This document shows, piece by piece, positions 33,362 through 45,062 of a DNA stretch of 46,047 nt. The notes beneath the pieces were generated by a model, which worked only from the letters and a program-made list of their open reading frames with translations, was not told where the DNA came from and ran no database searches. The translations under genes and the position numbers were made by a program. Position 1 is the stretch's first letter; every line of letters begins with the position of its first letter. This DNA comes from Protostelium mycophagum (lineage: Eukaryota > Evosea > Variosea > Protosteliida > Protosteliaceae): contig KV921154.1 of the NCBI GenBank assembly GCA_002081555.1, positions 1,469 to 47,515 of the forward strand, given 5' to 3'.

Positions 33362-35750
33362 TTATTGTTTCTTCTTTGTGGAAGTCTTATCGGATTTTAC
33401 CCCGATGATCGATTCAAATGCAATGCATATAGCACCGATCATAGCAGAAGATACTAATCCTCCAAATAATCCAAGGTAGATACCACCCACTAACCCTGTA
33501 GATACCAACTGTAACGGGAGGCATATTAATCCTGATTAGGTGAATATATAGATATAAATATTAGATATTAATTACCTGATAATCCGACTTGAGCTAATGT
33601 TGCGGTCGTATCGTTAACACCCTTCGCTCCAGAAACATCTGTTAATAGGCCATATAATAAAGATGCCAGATTCCCAGGTTGAAGGACGGCAGTAAGGGTT
33701 CCCATAAGAGAAGCAGCTAATAAACCATTGAATACACCGACCCAAGAGGACAACACAAACAAGGTGAGGAAACAGGCTGCAGTCAGAAGAGGGACCAACA
33801 AGATCTACCTCCTTATCAATACTAATCTAATAAATATCAATCACCTGCTGTTCTGTAGAAGAAAGTCGATTGACCAGAGGGATGTTGGTATTCATCGGTT
33901 GTTTGCTTGGGACGACAGTAGGCAGTGTGGCAGGTTTATGGTTGCTGACATCCTTTGGTGCAGATGACAAGATGTTGGATGTATTGGCCATCTACAAACA
34001 TCAGCCACACTGAATGATGTTAACAGCATTCACCTGGCTGAGGACTGGAACGATGGCAGGGTTCACTGGTGCAACCGTTTGAACGTTGGGAACAACCTCC
34101 TGCCTGGTAACAGGGGGAGGGACGTATTGCACCCTGGGAGAGGAGGGGTTTGGTGATAAATTCAGCTCTCTCACATCATCTTGTGGTTCAGAGAAAGATG
34201 TGTTCACTTTGACGGGATTGACATGGGCAGTATCTATGACTACTGGGTGAATCACAGTGGTACGAGCTACATTTTCTGTGGCTCTCTTAGACTCTATGTT
34301 GCGGAGGACAGCGGATATCTCTGCAGACATGATGCCTTCAGGTGCTGCGCTGAAGATCTTCAGAAGACAGTTGATTATCTATTAGCTTACGGATGCTTCT
34401 CCACAGAGGGGAGACTCACAAGAATAGGATCGGTAGCTGTGGTACTGATGGGTGGTGCTATCACACGACGAGGACTCTTTCCTGTCTCATCGTCTGTTGT
34501 CTCTGGCTCAGAAGAATCAAGCTACAGTGATATCAATGGATGATAGAGATATTGAATGGTATACCTCAGACTCTACAGCCTCAGAATCATAAGCTACATC
34601 ATCTTCATTCTTAAGAGCACTAGCATCTACAATAGGAGCGATTGTGGGATCCTTTTTGAATTAATGTAATGATAGATAGAGATACATACAGCTTGTGCCA
34701 TAATCTTTCCTCTCTTCATTTGTTCTAATGCTCTTTCGGTCTTTCTGAAATTACCAAAGATGTACTGTTTGTATTTATATCTATTATATATATTATTTGA
34801 AATACCTCTTTGTTTTCTGTGGACAAGAGCCTTATGACTGAACCACCTGTTGGAGTGCTCTTTTGTTCCATATTCTCAATATCGATTAATCTGAGAGATA
34901 CTTTCCTCTCTCTTGAATAAAAGAATATGTAATGCTGAGTGAGGCACAAGACACCACGAACAGGAGGTTTACCATCCAAAGCGCAATCATATTCTTAACT
35001 ATTTAGAGTCTATAATATGACTATGATCGATTCTCACTCTGAATGACTCTCTCAGTGGTTGGAACAGAATTGAATACTTGGGTCAGTGTTTGAGTTCTGC
35101 GTTCTGACTTTGCGATTTCTCTCTTAGAGGCGGTGTACAGCATCGGTGCTCCAACTCTTCCTTCTCCACCCTTGGCTGGGAAGAATACGTGAGATAATTC
35201 CAAAGCTCCAGTCACGGTCTTCTGATTCTTGCTGTCCAACAGAGTCACAGTGGTGTGTGTTTCCACCTATTTCTCAATGGGAATTTATTTGCTTTATGTT
35301 CTTACCTCTTGAAGTAACTGTGTCACCGGTATGAAAGCAGAACCGATGCGATCCTTTCTGAGGGTACCTCCATGAGTAGCTTTTACTTTCAAAAGAGTGG
35401 CTGCTGGATCGAGGATTCTTCATTGAAATCAGAACCGAATAATAGATTACGAATTTGTATTCATGATCGATACTCACAGATCGAAGACCTCATTCCATTC
35501 AGTTGTTCCCTTTCTGTTGCGATGTGTCTTCTGAGCTGACCTTTTTATGGTCGTCTCTGCCGTATCGCAGAGAGATAACGTGACGTATACTCCTTCAAAA
35601 GTAGTCTTTCCTCCAATTCCTCTTCCACCAAGGACTGGTTGTTTAAGTTGTGATCTGAGCGCAATAGCCCTTACCTTTGATTCTTAAGAAACCAGCGGAA
35701 TCGAAGGAAGAGACTGAAATCGTTGGTGCGACTACTGTAGGTGCTGACAT
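33362..35750 (-). CDS. C2-GRAM membrane-anchored protein
   Basis: About nine exons. The N-terminal region is C2-like (ISVSSFDSAGFLRIK, VYVTLSLCDTAETTIKRSAQ, TEWNEVFDL, ATLLKVKATHGGTL, DRIGSAFIPVTQLLQE, KTVTGALELSHVFF). A GRAM domain follows: QVFNSVPTTERVIQ, DYDCALDGKPPVRGVLCLTQ, HYIFFYSRERKVSLRLIDIE, TPTGGSVIRLLSTENKEV. A long Pro/Thr/Ser-rich, probably disordered part leads to two C-terminal hydrophobic segments (LVPLLTAACFLTLFVLSSW; GGIYLGLFGGLVSSAMIGAI) and a basic KTSTKKKQ end. GRAM and C2 both bind lipids, so a membrane-contact or lipid-sensing role is likely, as in other C2-GRAM and GRAMD proteins; no VASt sterol domain is visible. Its stop is 47 bp from the DHHC stop (convergent). Confidence 0.75.
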
Positions 35751-36184
35751 GTTCGTGATCTTGAGTCTCTGTTTTGTTGTAGAACCGTCACTTTCCAGAT
35801 GCGGTTGTTACCGCGATTTATGTATTTGTAGACATGACAAGAAATTTGGAGGAGACAGGAATTCAGGGCAAGTTCTCTGTTATGACGAATCGTCCCTGAA
35901 GACACCACGAGTCACAGAAACAAACTCACCAATCACACATTCATATATATATTATATCGCCAAAGAAAGGGTTGGTGATCTTGTTGATGAAGTGATCCTG
36001 GGAAAGGAGTTTGTTTTGCAGTCTTTCGTGAAATCTCCAGGTGACGTCACGGTACGAAAACGCACCATCTTTCATGAAGCGAGTTTTCGCGCGAGGTCTC
36101 TGTCAATTTCCTCACTTTAGTATATTCTCACCCCCAAATACTACTCTCTTTCGCACAGCCCTAACAGCACCACACCTCTGTAAA
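35751..36184. promoter_or_regulatory. Divergent promoter region with CRE palindrome
   Basis: 434 bp between the C2-GRAM start and the glucanotransferase start. It holds a TGACGTCA palindrome (36042-36049, CREB/bZIP-type) about 140 bp before the glucanotransferase ATG, and TTTTCGCGCG near 36084. An in-frame ATG at 36041 would extend the enzyme by 48 residues, but that stretch is not family-like. Confidence 0.4.
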
Positions 36185-38327
36185 ATGTCTGGACGAGCCA
36201 CAAGAAGCTCAGCGAAAGAAAACGCACCTCAGGAAGACGTCCTTGGCGTTCGACGCACTGGAATACTTTTACATCCCACCTCTTTACCAGGTAGATCAAT
36301 TGAGCTTCTTTCGTGCTTATTCAGTGTAGGACCCTACGGTGTTGGTGATGTTGGACCTGCCTCAGTCAAGTTCTTGAACTGGATGCACGAGGCAGGAGCC
36401 AATCTCTGGCAATTCTTGCCACTCAACCCCCACGGTCATGCAGGTAGCTAACATCCTCGCTCTTTGGTATTGAATAAATAGGTACACCCTACGCCGTACC
36501 TAGTGCGATGGCAGCTAGCCCCGCTATGATTGCTTTAGAGGTGTGTTTGCTCGCTCATGTTGTATTGATCGTTGCAGCCACTGATTGAGTACGGGTTATT
36601 GAAAGAAGAAGACGTAGCAGGACTGCGCGCTCTGGAACAAAGCAAAGTCGACTACGACAAGTTAACCCCACTCAAGAGAGGAATCCTCAGACAAGCACGT
36701 GATCGTTTCAGAAGTGGACAGGTGAGCTCTACATTTTTGACATCATCGAAGAGTGTACACTCTGAAATTCTATCTTCCCACAGAGGATTACTTGCTGATG
36801 GCTAATAATGGTTTTAAGGTTGAAAACAGTGTTTTGGAGAGTTGGAAAGAGAAGATGAGCGAATACGTATTGAAGGAAGGGAAGGAATGGCTCGAAGACT
36901 TTGCTTTATTTATGGCATTGCGCGAGGCCAATAAAACCTGCTGGATCGATTGGCCTGCAGAATTAAGAGATAGAAAGAAGGATGCCTTAGACTTGGCCAG
37001 ACAAAAATACGCTGATGACATCGATGAACATTATTTCAATCAGTTTGTATTCACACAGCAGGTATAATTCTATATGATGAATAATGTATAAATATATAAT
37101 GAATAAATATATATAATGAATAAATATATAATGTACAATCATATCTGATGAATACAGTGGGGAGAGACAAGAGCAAGAGCAGCAGAGCTTGGAATAAAAT
37201 TAGTGGGTGATATACCAATATTCGTAGCATACGATTCTGCAGACGTATGGGCGAATAGAAAGATATTCAAACTAGATAAGGAGGGAAAGCAGACTGTACA
37301 AGCAGGTGTTCCTCCGGATTATTTCAGCGCTACAGGGCAATTGTGGGGTAACCCATTGTACAACTGGACAGCTTGTGCTAAAGAGAGTGAGTAAGACATG
37401 ATTGAATGAGAGTTGACAGAAATACAGATTATAAATGGTGGACTTTACGGTTCCGCAGGACTATGGATCTCGCTGATATCATACGTATCGATCACTTTAG
37501 AGGATTTGAGGCGGCATGGGAGGTACCCATAGAGGACAACACTGCTCAAGGTGGTAAATGGGTGAAAGGACCTGGTACAAAGGTATTCCATGCGGTGAAT
37601 AAGAATTTAGACAAGACACTTCCGATCATCGCGGAAGACCTTGGATTAATCACCCAAGAAGTGACGGATCTGAGAGAGGAATTAGAATTCCCAGGAATGA
37701 GGGTATTCAATAGTTTGTTTGATAATATCTCATAGTACGAGGTGTTACAATTTGCATGGGACAGCCCCACTAGTGAGCACCTTCCTCACAATGTTCCATA
37801 CAAAGGTACAGTCATGTACACTGGAACTCACGATAACGACACGGTATTATATTACGATCATCTATCATTCTTGTAACAATACAAGGTGAGAGGATTCGCA
37901 ACAAAAGCGACCCCCGCACAGAGAAGATTATTACGTGATTACCTTGGGAGAATTGCTCCGAGCGAAGAACAAAATGCTGGTGCAAAGAGGAAGAGAGAGG
38001 ATGGGTCAGAAGATGTATCCAACAATAAGAAGGTGAGGATCATCATCTTGTACCCCATTGATGGTTGGGCAGGAGGATGACGCTACCGAGATCGTCTCCA
38101 CCGCAAGTTGGGATCTGATCAGATTGTGTCTCGCATCTTCAGCAGATACCGCGATCGTACAGATGCAAGATCTATTGGACCTGGACAGCGACGCAAGGAT
38201 GAATACACCAGCGACAAGTGATGGGAACTGGGCATGGAGAGTGAAGGATCAATCTCTATTCACTGCAGAAGTTGCTTCGAAATTGAAAAAGTACTCCGTG
38301 ACGTATGGCAGAACCACCCAGAAATAA
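36185..38327 (+). CDS. 4-alpha-glucanotransferase (GH77, DPE1/MalQ type)
   Basis: About nine exons, roughly 550 residues. Begins MSGRATRSSAKENAPQEDVL, then family sequence: RRTGILLHPTSLPG, GPYGVGDVGPASVKFLNWMH, LWQFLPLNPHGHAGTPYAVP, WGETRARAAELGIKLVGDIP, VPPDYFSATGQLWGNPLYNW, IIRIDHFRGFEAAWEVP (nucleophile Asp), LPIIAEDLGLIT (acid/base Glu), YTGTHDNDT (third Asp) and LDSDARMNTPATSDGNWAWR. All catalytic carboxylates are present. GH77 moves glucan chains between maltodextrins, in glycogen or starch turnover. A charged insert (GAKRKREDGSEDVSNNKK) interrupts the C-terminal part just before DDATEIVSTASW; it is not typical of the family. Its stop is 4 bp from the stop of the convergent aminotransferase gene. 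Confidence 0.95.
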
Positions 38328-38331
38328 AAGT

Positions 38332-39850
38332 TTACTTTCGGTAATGGTTGAGGTTTTGTAACCTCCTTCCTCCTTCTATAATCGTCTCCTCCTTCTTGCA
38401 GAAACAGAACCTCACCAATGTGTCCACTAGATGTGAGTGCTCCTTGCTGTAGAATGCTGAAGAGGTTCAGCAAAAGAATGAGAAGCTCATTACCTGATGG
38501 GGGAATACCAGCAACACCAATCTCTCTCACAAGCCATCTCGCAAATTGATAATCTCGTGGTACTTGGCTCTTTTCATCATAATAATATTGTGGATCAATA
38601 TCCGAAAAGTCAGCAAGGACAAAGTAGGACCCTGCATGCGTGAATCGAAATAAATTCATGTCATTACCTTGTGGCACAATAGGTTTTAGACCAGCGCTCT
38701 CTAACAAATCGCACATCAAGTCTCTTCTTCTCTGAAAATCACTTGACATCTGATCAAAATGATGTTTCTTCTCGCCCCTTCCTCTCGTTATTTATGTCTA
38801 TAAATAGATGATAAAGACATACATGATTCTTTCGTAACTGACACCAATAGCCTCCTGTGCGGGAGTATTCGCAGTGAAAGATATGTTCTGATGAACCATC
38901 CATATTGCTTCTGATATCTTCTCATTCGCTATCGTCCATCCTGTCTTCCATCCGGTCACACTGAAGCTCTTTCCCGCACTACCAATAGTGACTGTCCTGA
39001 ATATATTTATTTCATTCAAATCTTATATCAGTACCTGTCGAACATATCTGGTAGTGAGGCAGGTTTTATGTGGGATAAATTGTCATATACCATTGGCTCA
39101 TATACTTCATCTGATATCAAGAATAGATTATGCCTCTTTACAATATCGCATACGCCCATTAACTGACTTTATGATTATATGCTTCTATGATGGGATAATA
39201 GTCATTATTTCATACTTCTTCAAGAGAATACACTTTGCCTGGAATATTCTGTGGGGTATTGATGATAATGGCTTTTGTTTTGGAATTAATGCAAGATTCC
39301 AATGCGGATAAATCTAGATTGAAGGAGGAAGAGTTATTTCCCTTTGTTCTGTCGTATTGAAGTGGTACATAGCGGGGAACACCACCAGCAAGGACTACTT
39401 TTGTCAGTTGTAAAGAAGGATTCAACCCACCAATATCAACAGGGTAGGAATCATAGAAAGGTTCTATCAGAACAATCTCTTCTCCTGGATTCAATATAGC
39501 GTGAATTGTCGCATAAAGTGCTTCTGTCGCTCCCATGGTAACAACCACCTCTTTTAGGGGATTGATGTCTCGTTTGAAGCCCTTTGAAAAATATTTAGAC
39601 AACGCCTCTACAAGGCGGGGATGTCCCATCGAACGTGTATACTGATTGAGATTTTGGCTCATTGCTGTTTTTGCCGCCTCAATCACAAAATCATCAGCAG
39701 GGAAGTCAGGAAAACCTTGACCTACATAGCACTAAGAATATCACAATAGATCGTCCACTCACCGAGATTAATAGCATTATACTTGTTCGCTAAAGGTGTG
39801 AACTCTGTCCAAACTGATTGTGGGCTCAAGGTGCTCAAACGACTTGCCAT
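38332..39850 (-). CDS. Kynurenine-oxoglutarate/glutamine transaminase (KAT, CCBL-like)
   Basis: Class I PLP aminotransferase of about 420 residues over eight exons. It begins MASRLSTLSPQSVWTEFTPL; then GFPDFPADDFVIEAAKTA, NQYTRSMGHPRLVEALSKYF, EVVVTMGATEALYATIHAIL, EPFYDSYPVDI, AIIINTPQNIPGKVY, LFLISDEVYEPMVYD, TIGSAGKSFSVTGWKTGW (PLP lysine in SAGK), WMVHQNISFTANTPAQEAIG, VREIGVAGIPPS and AFYSKEHSHLVDTLVRFCFC, ending RRLQNLNHYRK. The last exon must be spliced with an acceptor giving g|ca-TTC-TAC; reading through gives a spurious tail. 'NTPQNIPGK' resembles the KAT 'NTPNNPxGK' loop with Ile for Pro. It converts kynurenine to kynurenic acid and also transaminates glutamine or cysteine conjugates. 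Confidence 0.92.
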
Positions 39851-40054
39851 CTTCTGTTATTGTGATTATAACAATAAGAAGAGCTCCTTACTTGCGCCAT
39901 CATCTTGTTGGTGTTGATTTGAAAGGTCACCGCGGGAGTGTCTTTATTTTACAACTGGCAAATCGAATATCAATGAGGGTTTTATTCAGACACGTCAGAA
40001 TCACGAGAACTCATTTCGCAGAAAACGAGCACAAAAACGCAACAAAAAGTCACA

Positions 40055-41705
40055 ATGGACAAACAAAAGCTTGTCTTGGATCAATTCAGCACTCTAGTTC
40101 ACCCTGAAAATGATGAGGCCTTTCAGAGCGCAGTGAACAACTTGGCAGTATTGTTAAAAGACCCTTCTGCTGTTCGAGCTTTGTCATCTGAAGAGGTTCG
40201 TCTCTTCTCTTCTTTTACTAAGAAGCAATTCTAATTGTCACAGTTTCCTCCCTTTTTGAGAAAGGGTCTTCAGTCAGAGAACATCGCAAAGGTAATACTT
40301 GAATAATACATGAATTTGACAATTGGTTCATCTGACTATTTAGTTGAATGAACAAACGAAGTTTCGGATTTTAGACCTGATCGCCCTTGTCTCCTCCACT
40401 TCTTCAGATGCCTTCGACAAATGTGTTGAACTTGGTCTAATGGCAGAGATCACAAAGACGATATATACACCCGATGTGCTCCAGTTACTCATTGTGATCG
40501 AATTATTGGAGAAGGTAAGGTTTCCACCAGGAGAATTAGAGAGTGTGTCATAATTAGCTCACAGCTGGGTAATTCTGAGCATACGATCTCCTTTTTAGAA
40601 AATACGGGAGTACTTCGAGACTTAGATCACATGGCCGAAGAGGGACTTGGCAAAGAAGACCCATTCTTCGCTTACATCAACCCCAAAATAATCACTTATT
40701 TTGGATTTATATCAACAGGAGTGAGTGAATCATCAGAATATAATATAATATAATATAATATAATAATAATATCTCGAAGGGAGAAAATCAACTATCGACA
40801 ATTAAAAAATACGGATTCGTCAATCACATCAAGAAAATCGCAGAGGACGGTCCCAAGGAGGTGAAACAATTCATCAACTAGCATGAATTTGATTCTCGTA
40901 GATGATGGAGTCTTGTATCACTTGCATAGGATTATTGAGTAGCACTTCTTATGGATTGAAATATTCCCTTCAATATGGATTAATCGAGATCTTTAAAGAA
41001 TGCCTTGGGCATCAACTGTACCTCAGGACCGCTGCGTTACATTCTGTCGCTTATATCACCCAATCACATTCAAGGTATTTTAATTTTATATTTATTATTT
41101 TACCCAAGTATGAACAGGAATGTCGACGAGGAAATAGATGTCATACTGAAAGATATCATAAATGCTATCCCACACAGAACTAAACCGGGAGATAAGATAT
41201 CCGTATTGGATATCATAGGTATGTACAATTAATATTTTATTGTAATATTAATATAAATAGTTCCAACATTAACATCACAACCGTTCTTTGACCTGAGAGA
41301 GGGGTGCTTCAAGGCATTAATAGGCAAATATACACATGCACAGTTGTAGATTAACACGATAAGGTATGAGCGGTATAACGTGGGCTGCTCGGGACATCAT
41401 AAATTACCCCGGTCTTTATGAATGGTCATTAAACCGTAGCAGGTACATAAGCAATCGGGAAATATAAACACTAATTACCGCAGCGAGAACACGAAGGAAG
41501 GAAAAGAATATAAATATCAATTGATACAATCCCTCTTGAAAACAGCATCGGTATACATTATATGCTTGTATTGGTTAATCTGTTGTAGAATGATAGGACA
41601 GTGATGGATAGCAATAGAGAGAGGGAATACAAGAGATACATAAGGGAGGGAACATTCCACGTTGACGCATCAAGTAACGTTCTTGTGGATATGGAGAAGC
41701 AATAG
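40055..41705 (+). CDS. PSMD5-like 26S proteasome base chaperone
   Basis: About nine exons, roughly 450 residues of helical (HEAT/ARM-like) repeats. Diagnostic stretches: LVLDQFSTLVHPENDEAF, RKGLQSENIAKLNEQTKFRI, NSEHTISFLENTGVLRDLDH, ESCITCIGLLSSTSYGLKYS, LRTAALHSVAYI, PFFDLREGCFKALIGKYTHA, MSGITWAARDIINYPGLYEW and KEGKEYKYQLIQSLLKTA, ending REYKRYIREGTFHV. The 'GL..Y.KEGKEWKY..I..L' block and the C-terminal 'YxxEGxxxV' are hallmarks of PSMD5 (S5B), which holds the Rpt1-Rpt2-Rpn1 module during base assembly. An intron at 40735-40780 is almost pure TAATA repeat. Its stop is 18 bp from the convergent transporter stop. Confidence 0.8.
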
Positions 41706-41723
41706 ATACATATTTGCTAAGGT

Positions 41724-43222
41724 TTATATCTCTGCACCATCTTTTGGCATCTCTTTCCGCTTGAATATCTTGGCGAGGACGTATTTCTGTATCTTGCTCG
41801 TTCTTTCTCTCACAGTGGCAGTCTCTGCTAAGAGGACCCATAATAAGGACAGCATGATGATCGCTCCACCAACCCATGTCCCTGTTCAACTATTATCGTC
41901 TTCTACAAAGTGAAGCATCCTTGAATACTTGAGACCTACATGTATCTGGGACAGGTGACACATCCAGTGCATATCCGATGATGGAGCCGATGAGTGGTTC
42001 CATGAGCAAGAATATGGATATGATGATGGGGTCCAATATCTTGACCACGTTGTTCAATATGGTATGTCCAAACAGTCCTGGTATTATCCCAAGATATACT
42101 AATTTGTAAATATATATTCGTTCAATGTGTGTTACTTACAGACATAATAAATATATTTCTGATCTGTCCAGTTGATGATCTCGTGTAGCCCAGATCCTTC
42201 GATCAATACAGATCCAATAATTAATGATAATGTTGCAATCTGAATATATGAGTCCATACATACTATATATATGTACAAACCACTGTGACAGGGAAAGTAT
42301 AAATGAACAATGGCATCCAAGATCTCAAATTTTTACCGGCCTCCAAATGTCCCCATACCAATAATGCACCGAGTAAGGCTGCAGCATCACCATATACAGT
42401 GACTGTCTTGTCAGACTTGGCATCGATCAAAGTGATCTACTTAATTAATCGGATTTTAATTTTAATCATTTCAGATTTAATAACAATTATTTGAAAACTT
42501 ACGGCCATGCCAACAAAACCTAAGACAGCCGCGATAACCTCATTAACCGTGGGTGGTCTCATTAAATTTATAAATCTTCGTGTTGTCAGCCTCACACTGA
42601 CACATAAATGTTTTACTTGACACTTGCTAAAAACCTGACGACAACGATGAGAAGAGGCATGGATGTTACAAAGAGAAGGCTGTGTGGTAAAGAGGTCCAG
42701 TCTAAAGAAGCGATCCAAAATCCGAAATGAAGTGCTTCAAGATTGTCAAGAGTATTCAAAGAGAGCACAACTGACCTAGAGCTACACCACTAGCGAATAA
42801 TAATAACACATTCTTTTTCTTAAAGCAGTTCTCTCTTATTTCTGAATCACTTCTGACGACATCATACATAAAGAGAGGAAGGAGGAATAATGTGAGGATC
42901 TAAATAATTCAATTCATTCATATTGGTGGCACGAATCACTCACCTGAAGCCGCCATGAAGCTCTTAATAGAGGAGGTGCATCTTGCAACTTGATCATGAC
43001 AGCCGCAGCAGAAGAAACCGAAAATGTAGCCAGGCCTAATAGTACAAACATTACGATTCTAGTTGAACCCTCACTCTTTGCGACAGGAGCACGGCTTTCT
43101 GTCAAAAATTCCTCCTTCTCTGCTTCATTGGGGTCAATCTGCTCCAGTTCTATATTGCTCTCTGTCTCGACCTCTTTCCCAACCTCAGTCATTTCGCAAC
43201 ATGCTCTCTGGCGTTCTGACAC
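41724..43222 (-). CDS. EamA/DMT-family multispanning transporter
   Basis: About eight exons. An acidic cytosolic N-terminus (TESNIELEQIDPNEAEKEEF) is followed by about ten hydrophobic helices, for example RIVMFVLLGLATFSVSSAAA, NVLLLFASGVALG, PTVNEVIAAVLGFVGMA, YGDAAALLGALLVWGHLEA, ATLSLIIGSVLIEGSG, and the well-conserved second-EamA end LGIIPGLFGHTILNNVVKIL, DPIIISIFLLMEPLIGSIIG, VGGAIIMLSLLWVLLAE. The E-P-L-I-G-S loop and G-H-T motif are typical of the drug/metabolite transporter superfamily. The substrate cannot be read from sequence. The start is either 43222 or an internal Met 11 codons later. Confidence 0.8.
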
Positions 43223-43422
43223 ACGTAAGAATACATCCTAAACAATTTTGCAATTAATAAAAATGATATAAGAATAATTTTTCAGCCCAAACGATGCTAT
43301 TCACTTTTCTGAATTGAAGAACAGGAGACCGATTAACAAATGAAAGAATTTGGTTTCAGAAGATTAGTGATTGCGATCATGTGACGCAATACTGGAGGCA
43401 GAAGTAAGTAGGATTTTTATTA

Positions 43423-43849
43423 TTAGTTCAAAGGGTAGTTGTTACTTCCGTGTGCGTGGGTCAAACTATCGCGGTTATATTTTCCATGTACATTGAGATT
43501 GGCACTGCCAGCAGAGGGATCGAGAGAGGTGAGGCTGGAAGGGAGTCCAGAAGATGGCTCCTTGTATATTGGTGCTCCCAAACTGTCTGATGCTACTGAC
43601 ATGAATTTTGCTCCACCAAGCAAGGGTTGTCCTCTGACCTTCATGATTTAGTGACAGGATTAACGGCACACCACCTTACTTCTGTATGATTGTAATCCTC
43701 TCCTGGCATGAGATGAATTTTTCTGTTGTTGTGTCCTGGAAGACCTGCCAAGAGTCAGGAACAGAGAAATCATTAAGAGAACTCACCTTCATAGCTTCCA
43801 CTGCGGTTGTGGCCTTTGTTGTTCGAAGGGAATGCGTCGTGCTGAGTCA
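43423..43849 (-). CDS. Small disordered protein, unknown function
   Basis: Three exons give about 110 residues: MTQHDAFPSNNKGHNRSGSY, then GLPGHNNRKIHLMPGEDYNH, then RGQPLLGGAKFMSVASDSLG, a Ser/Pro/Leu-rich stretch and a His/Asn-rich end (NRDSLTHAHGSNNYPLN). Both introns are short with standard ends. The composition is hydrophilic and low-complexity, suggesting an intrinsically disordered protein. Its first exon and upstream DNA are duplicated at 44051-44306. Confidence 0.6.
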
Positions 43850-44306
43850 TGTTGTGTTGTGAGTTGTGATGTGTTTTGAGATGGTGATGTGGACACCAAA
43901 TTCCTGCGAGAATTCCACCGTTTTTGTCAACAGACTCACAAAATGAATAAAATTTCGTCTCTCCAAAACTCCGACGTCAGTGATCTTGTGGCAAAATCCT
44001 GTGATTGGCATCTCCTCGTTTCGTTTATTATTCACACGTAAGTGCTCCTGTCCACTGCGGTTGTGGCCTTTGTTGTTCGAAGGGAATGCGTCGTGCTGAG
44101 TCATGTTGTGTTGTGAGTTGTGATGTGTTTAGAGATGGTGATGTGGACACCAAATTCCTGCGAGAATTCCACCGTTTTTGTCAACAATGAATAAAAATTT
44201 CGTCTGTCCAAAACTCCGACGTCAGTGTCTTGTGGCAAAATCCTGTGATTGGCATCTCCTTCGCGGCATGTTTCGTTTCGTTTATTATTCACACACGTAA
44301 GTGCTC
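43797..44306. repeat. Recent tandem duplication, two copies of about 254 bp
   Basis: Copy 1 (about 43797-44050) and copy 2 (about 44051-44306) both begin TCCACTGCGGTTGTGGCCTT and end at GTAAGTGCTCCTG. They differ by a few substitutions and small insertions or deletions only. The unit covers the first exon (including ATG, on the minus strand) and upstream sequence of the small gene at 43423-43849, so copy 2 carries a second first exon with no following exons. Confidence 0.95.
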
Positions 44307-44326
44307 CTGTAGCTCTCTCTCCTTCT

Positions 44327-44500
44327 GGGTGGACATCTAGAAGTATTAAAGTGGGCAAGAGAGAATGGTTGTTCATGGGACGTAAAAACGTGTGCACAAG
44401 CTACAATGGTGGACATCTAGAAGTACTCAAATGGGCAAGAGAGAATGGTTGTCCATGCGATGAAAAGATATGTGCGCAAGCTGCAGGAATGAGAATGGAC
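44327..44500 (+). pseudogene. Ankyrin-repeat fragment (two repeats)
   Basis: Two tandem units, each starting GGTGGACATCTAGAAGTA and translating to GGHLEVLKWARENGC with a C/W-x-D-x-K-x-CAQA continuation. This is the repeat style common in amoebal ankyrin families and in large DNA viruses of protists. The two units do not lie in one frame and there is no start or upstream repeats, so it is a degenerate fragment. Host or viral source cannot be decided. Confidence 0.7.
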
Positions 44501-44728
44501 TGATTTTGTATGGAGACCTTGTACCCAGCTACTCTCATAAATATGTGATAGCTGCATATAGAGTAATCTTCAATACTCCAGGAAAATCCAAAAATTCCAA
44601 AAAAGGGTCTTTTCTGGAGAAAAGGTCTTCAAAACGTAAAAAAATAATAATTAATAAATGGAAAAAAATAAAAAATGCGAAGTTCGTATTTATTTATATA
44701 ATTTCTATGGAAGGTTAGTAATGTATTG

Positions 44729-45062
44729 TTATTTTTTGGATTTTTTGGAGCTCATTCTGGGCGCACTGTCTTTGTCTGACTTCCTCTTCTAAAAATTTGA
44801 GCAATCGGTGTACACCGATGAAGATTTTCCTACCTTTGTTGCATGTTTCTTGACCTGGAGTTCAGGAGAAGATTGCAATTCCTGCAATCAGTTAACATGT
44901 GTGAATAAGTGAAATGCTTACCTCATCAGACCCTCTTCTTTTCTATCTGATTCTTTGTGTATATATGTGATGGCTTCTTTGATTGCTTCTTGATGTGCAC
45001 TGCAAGAGTATCTGAAGAGTTTTGACTCTTTTCTTTGTCTGAAGAAGACTCTGGGTCTTTAG
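44729..45062 (-). CDS. Lys/Ser-rich C-terminal tail of an unidentified gene
   Basis: Minus-strand exons with short introns (44790-44834 and 44883-44920) give a basic tail: QQRITKDPESSSDKEKSQNS, KRRGSDE, ELQSSPELQVKKHATK, KRKSDKDSAPRMSSKKSKK, then stop. Such tails are typical of nuclear proteins (NLS-like KKRK). The upstream part of the gene (above about 45062) could not be read with confidence. Confidence 0.35.
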
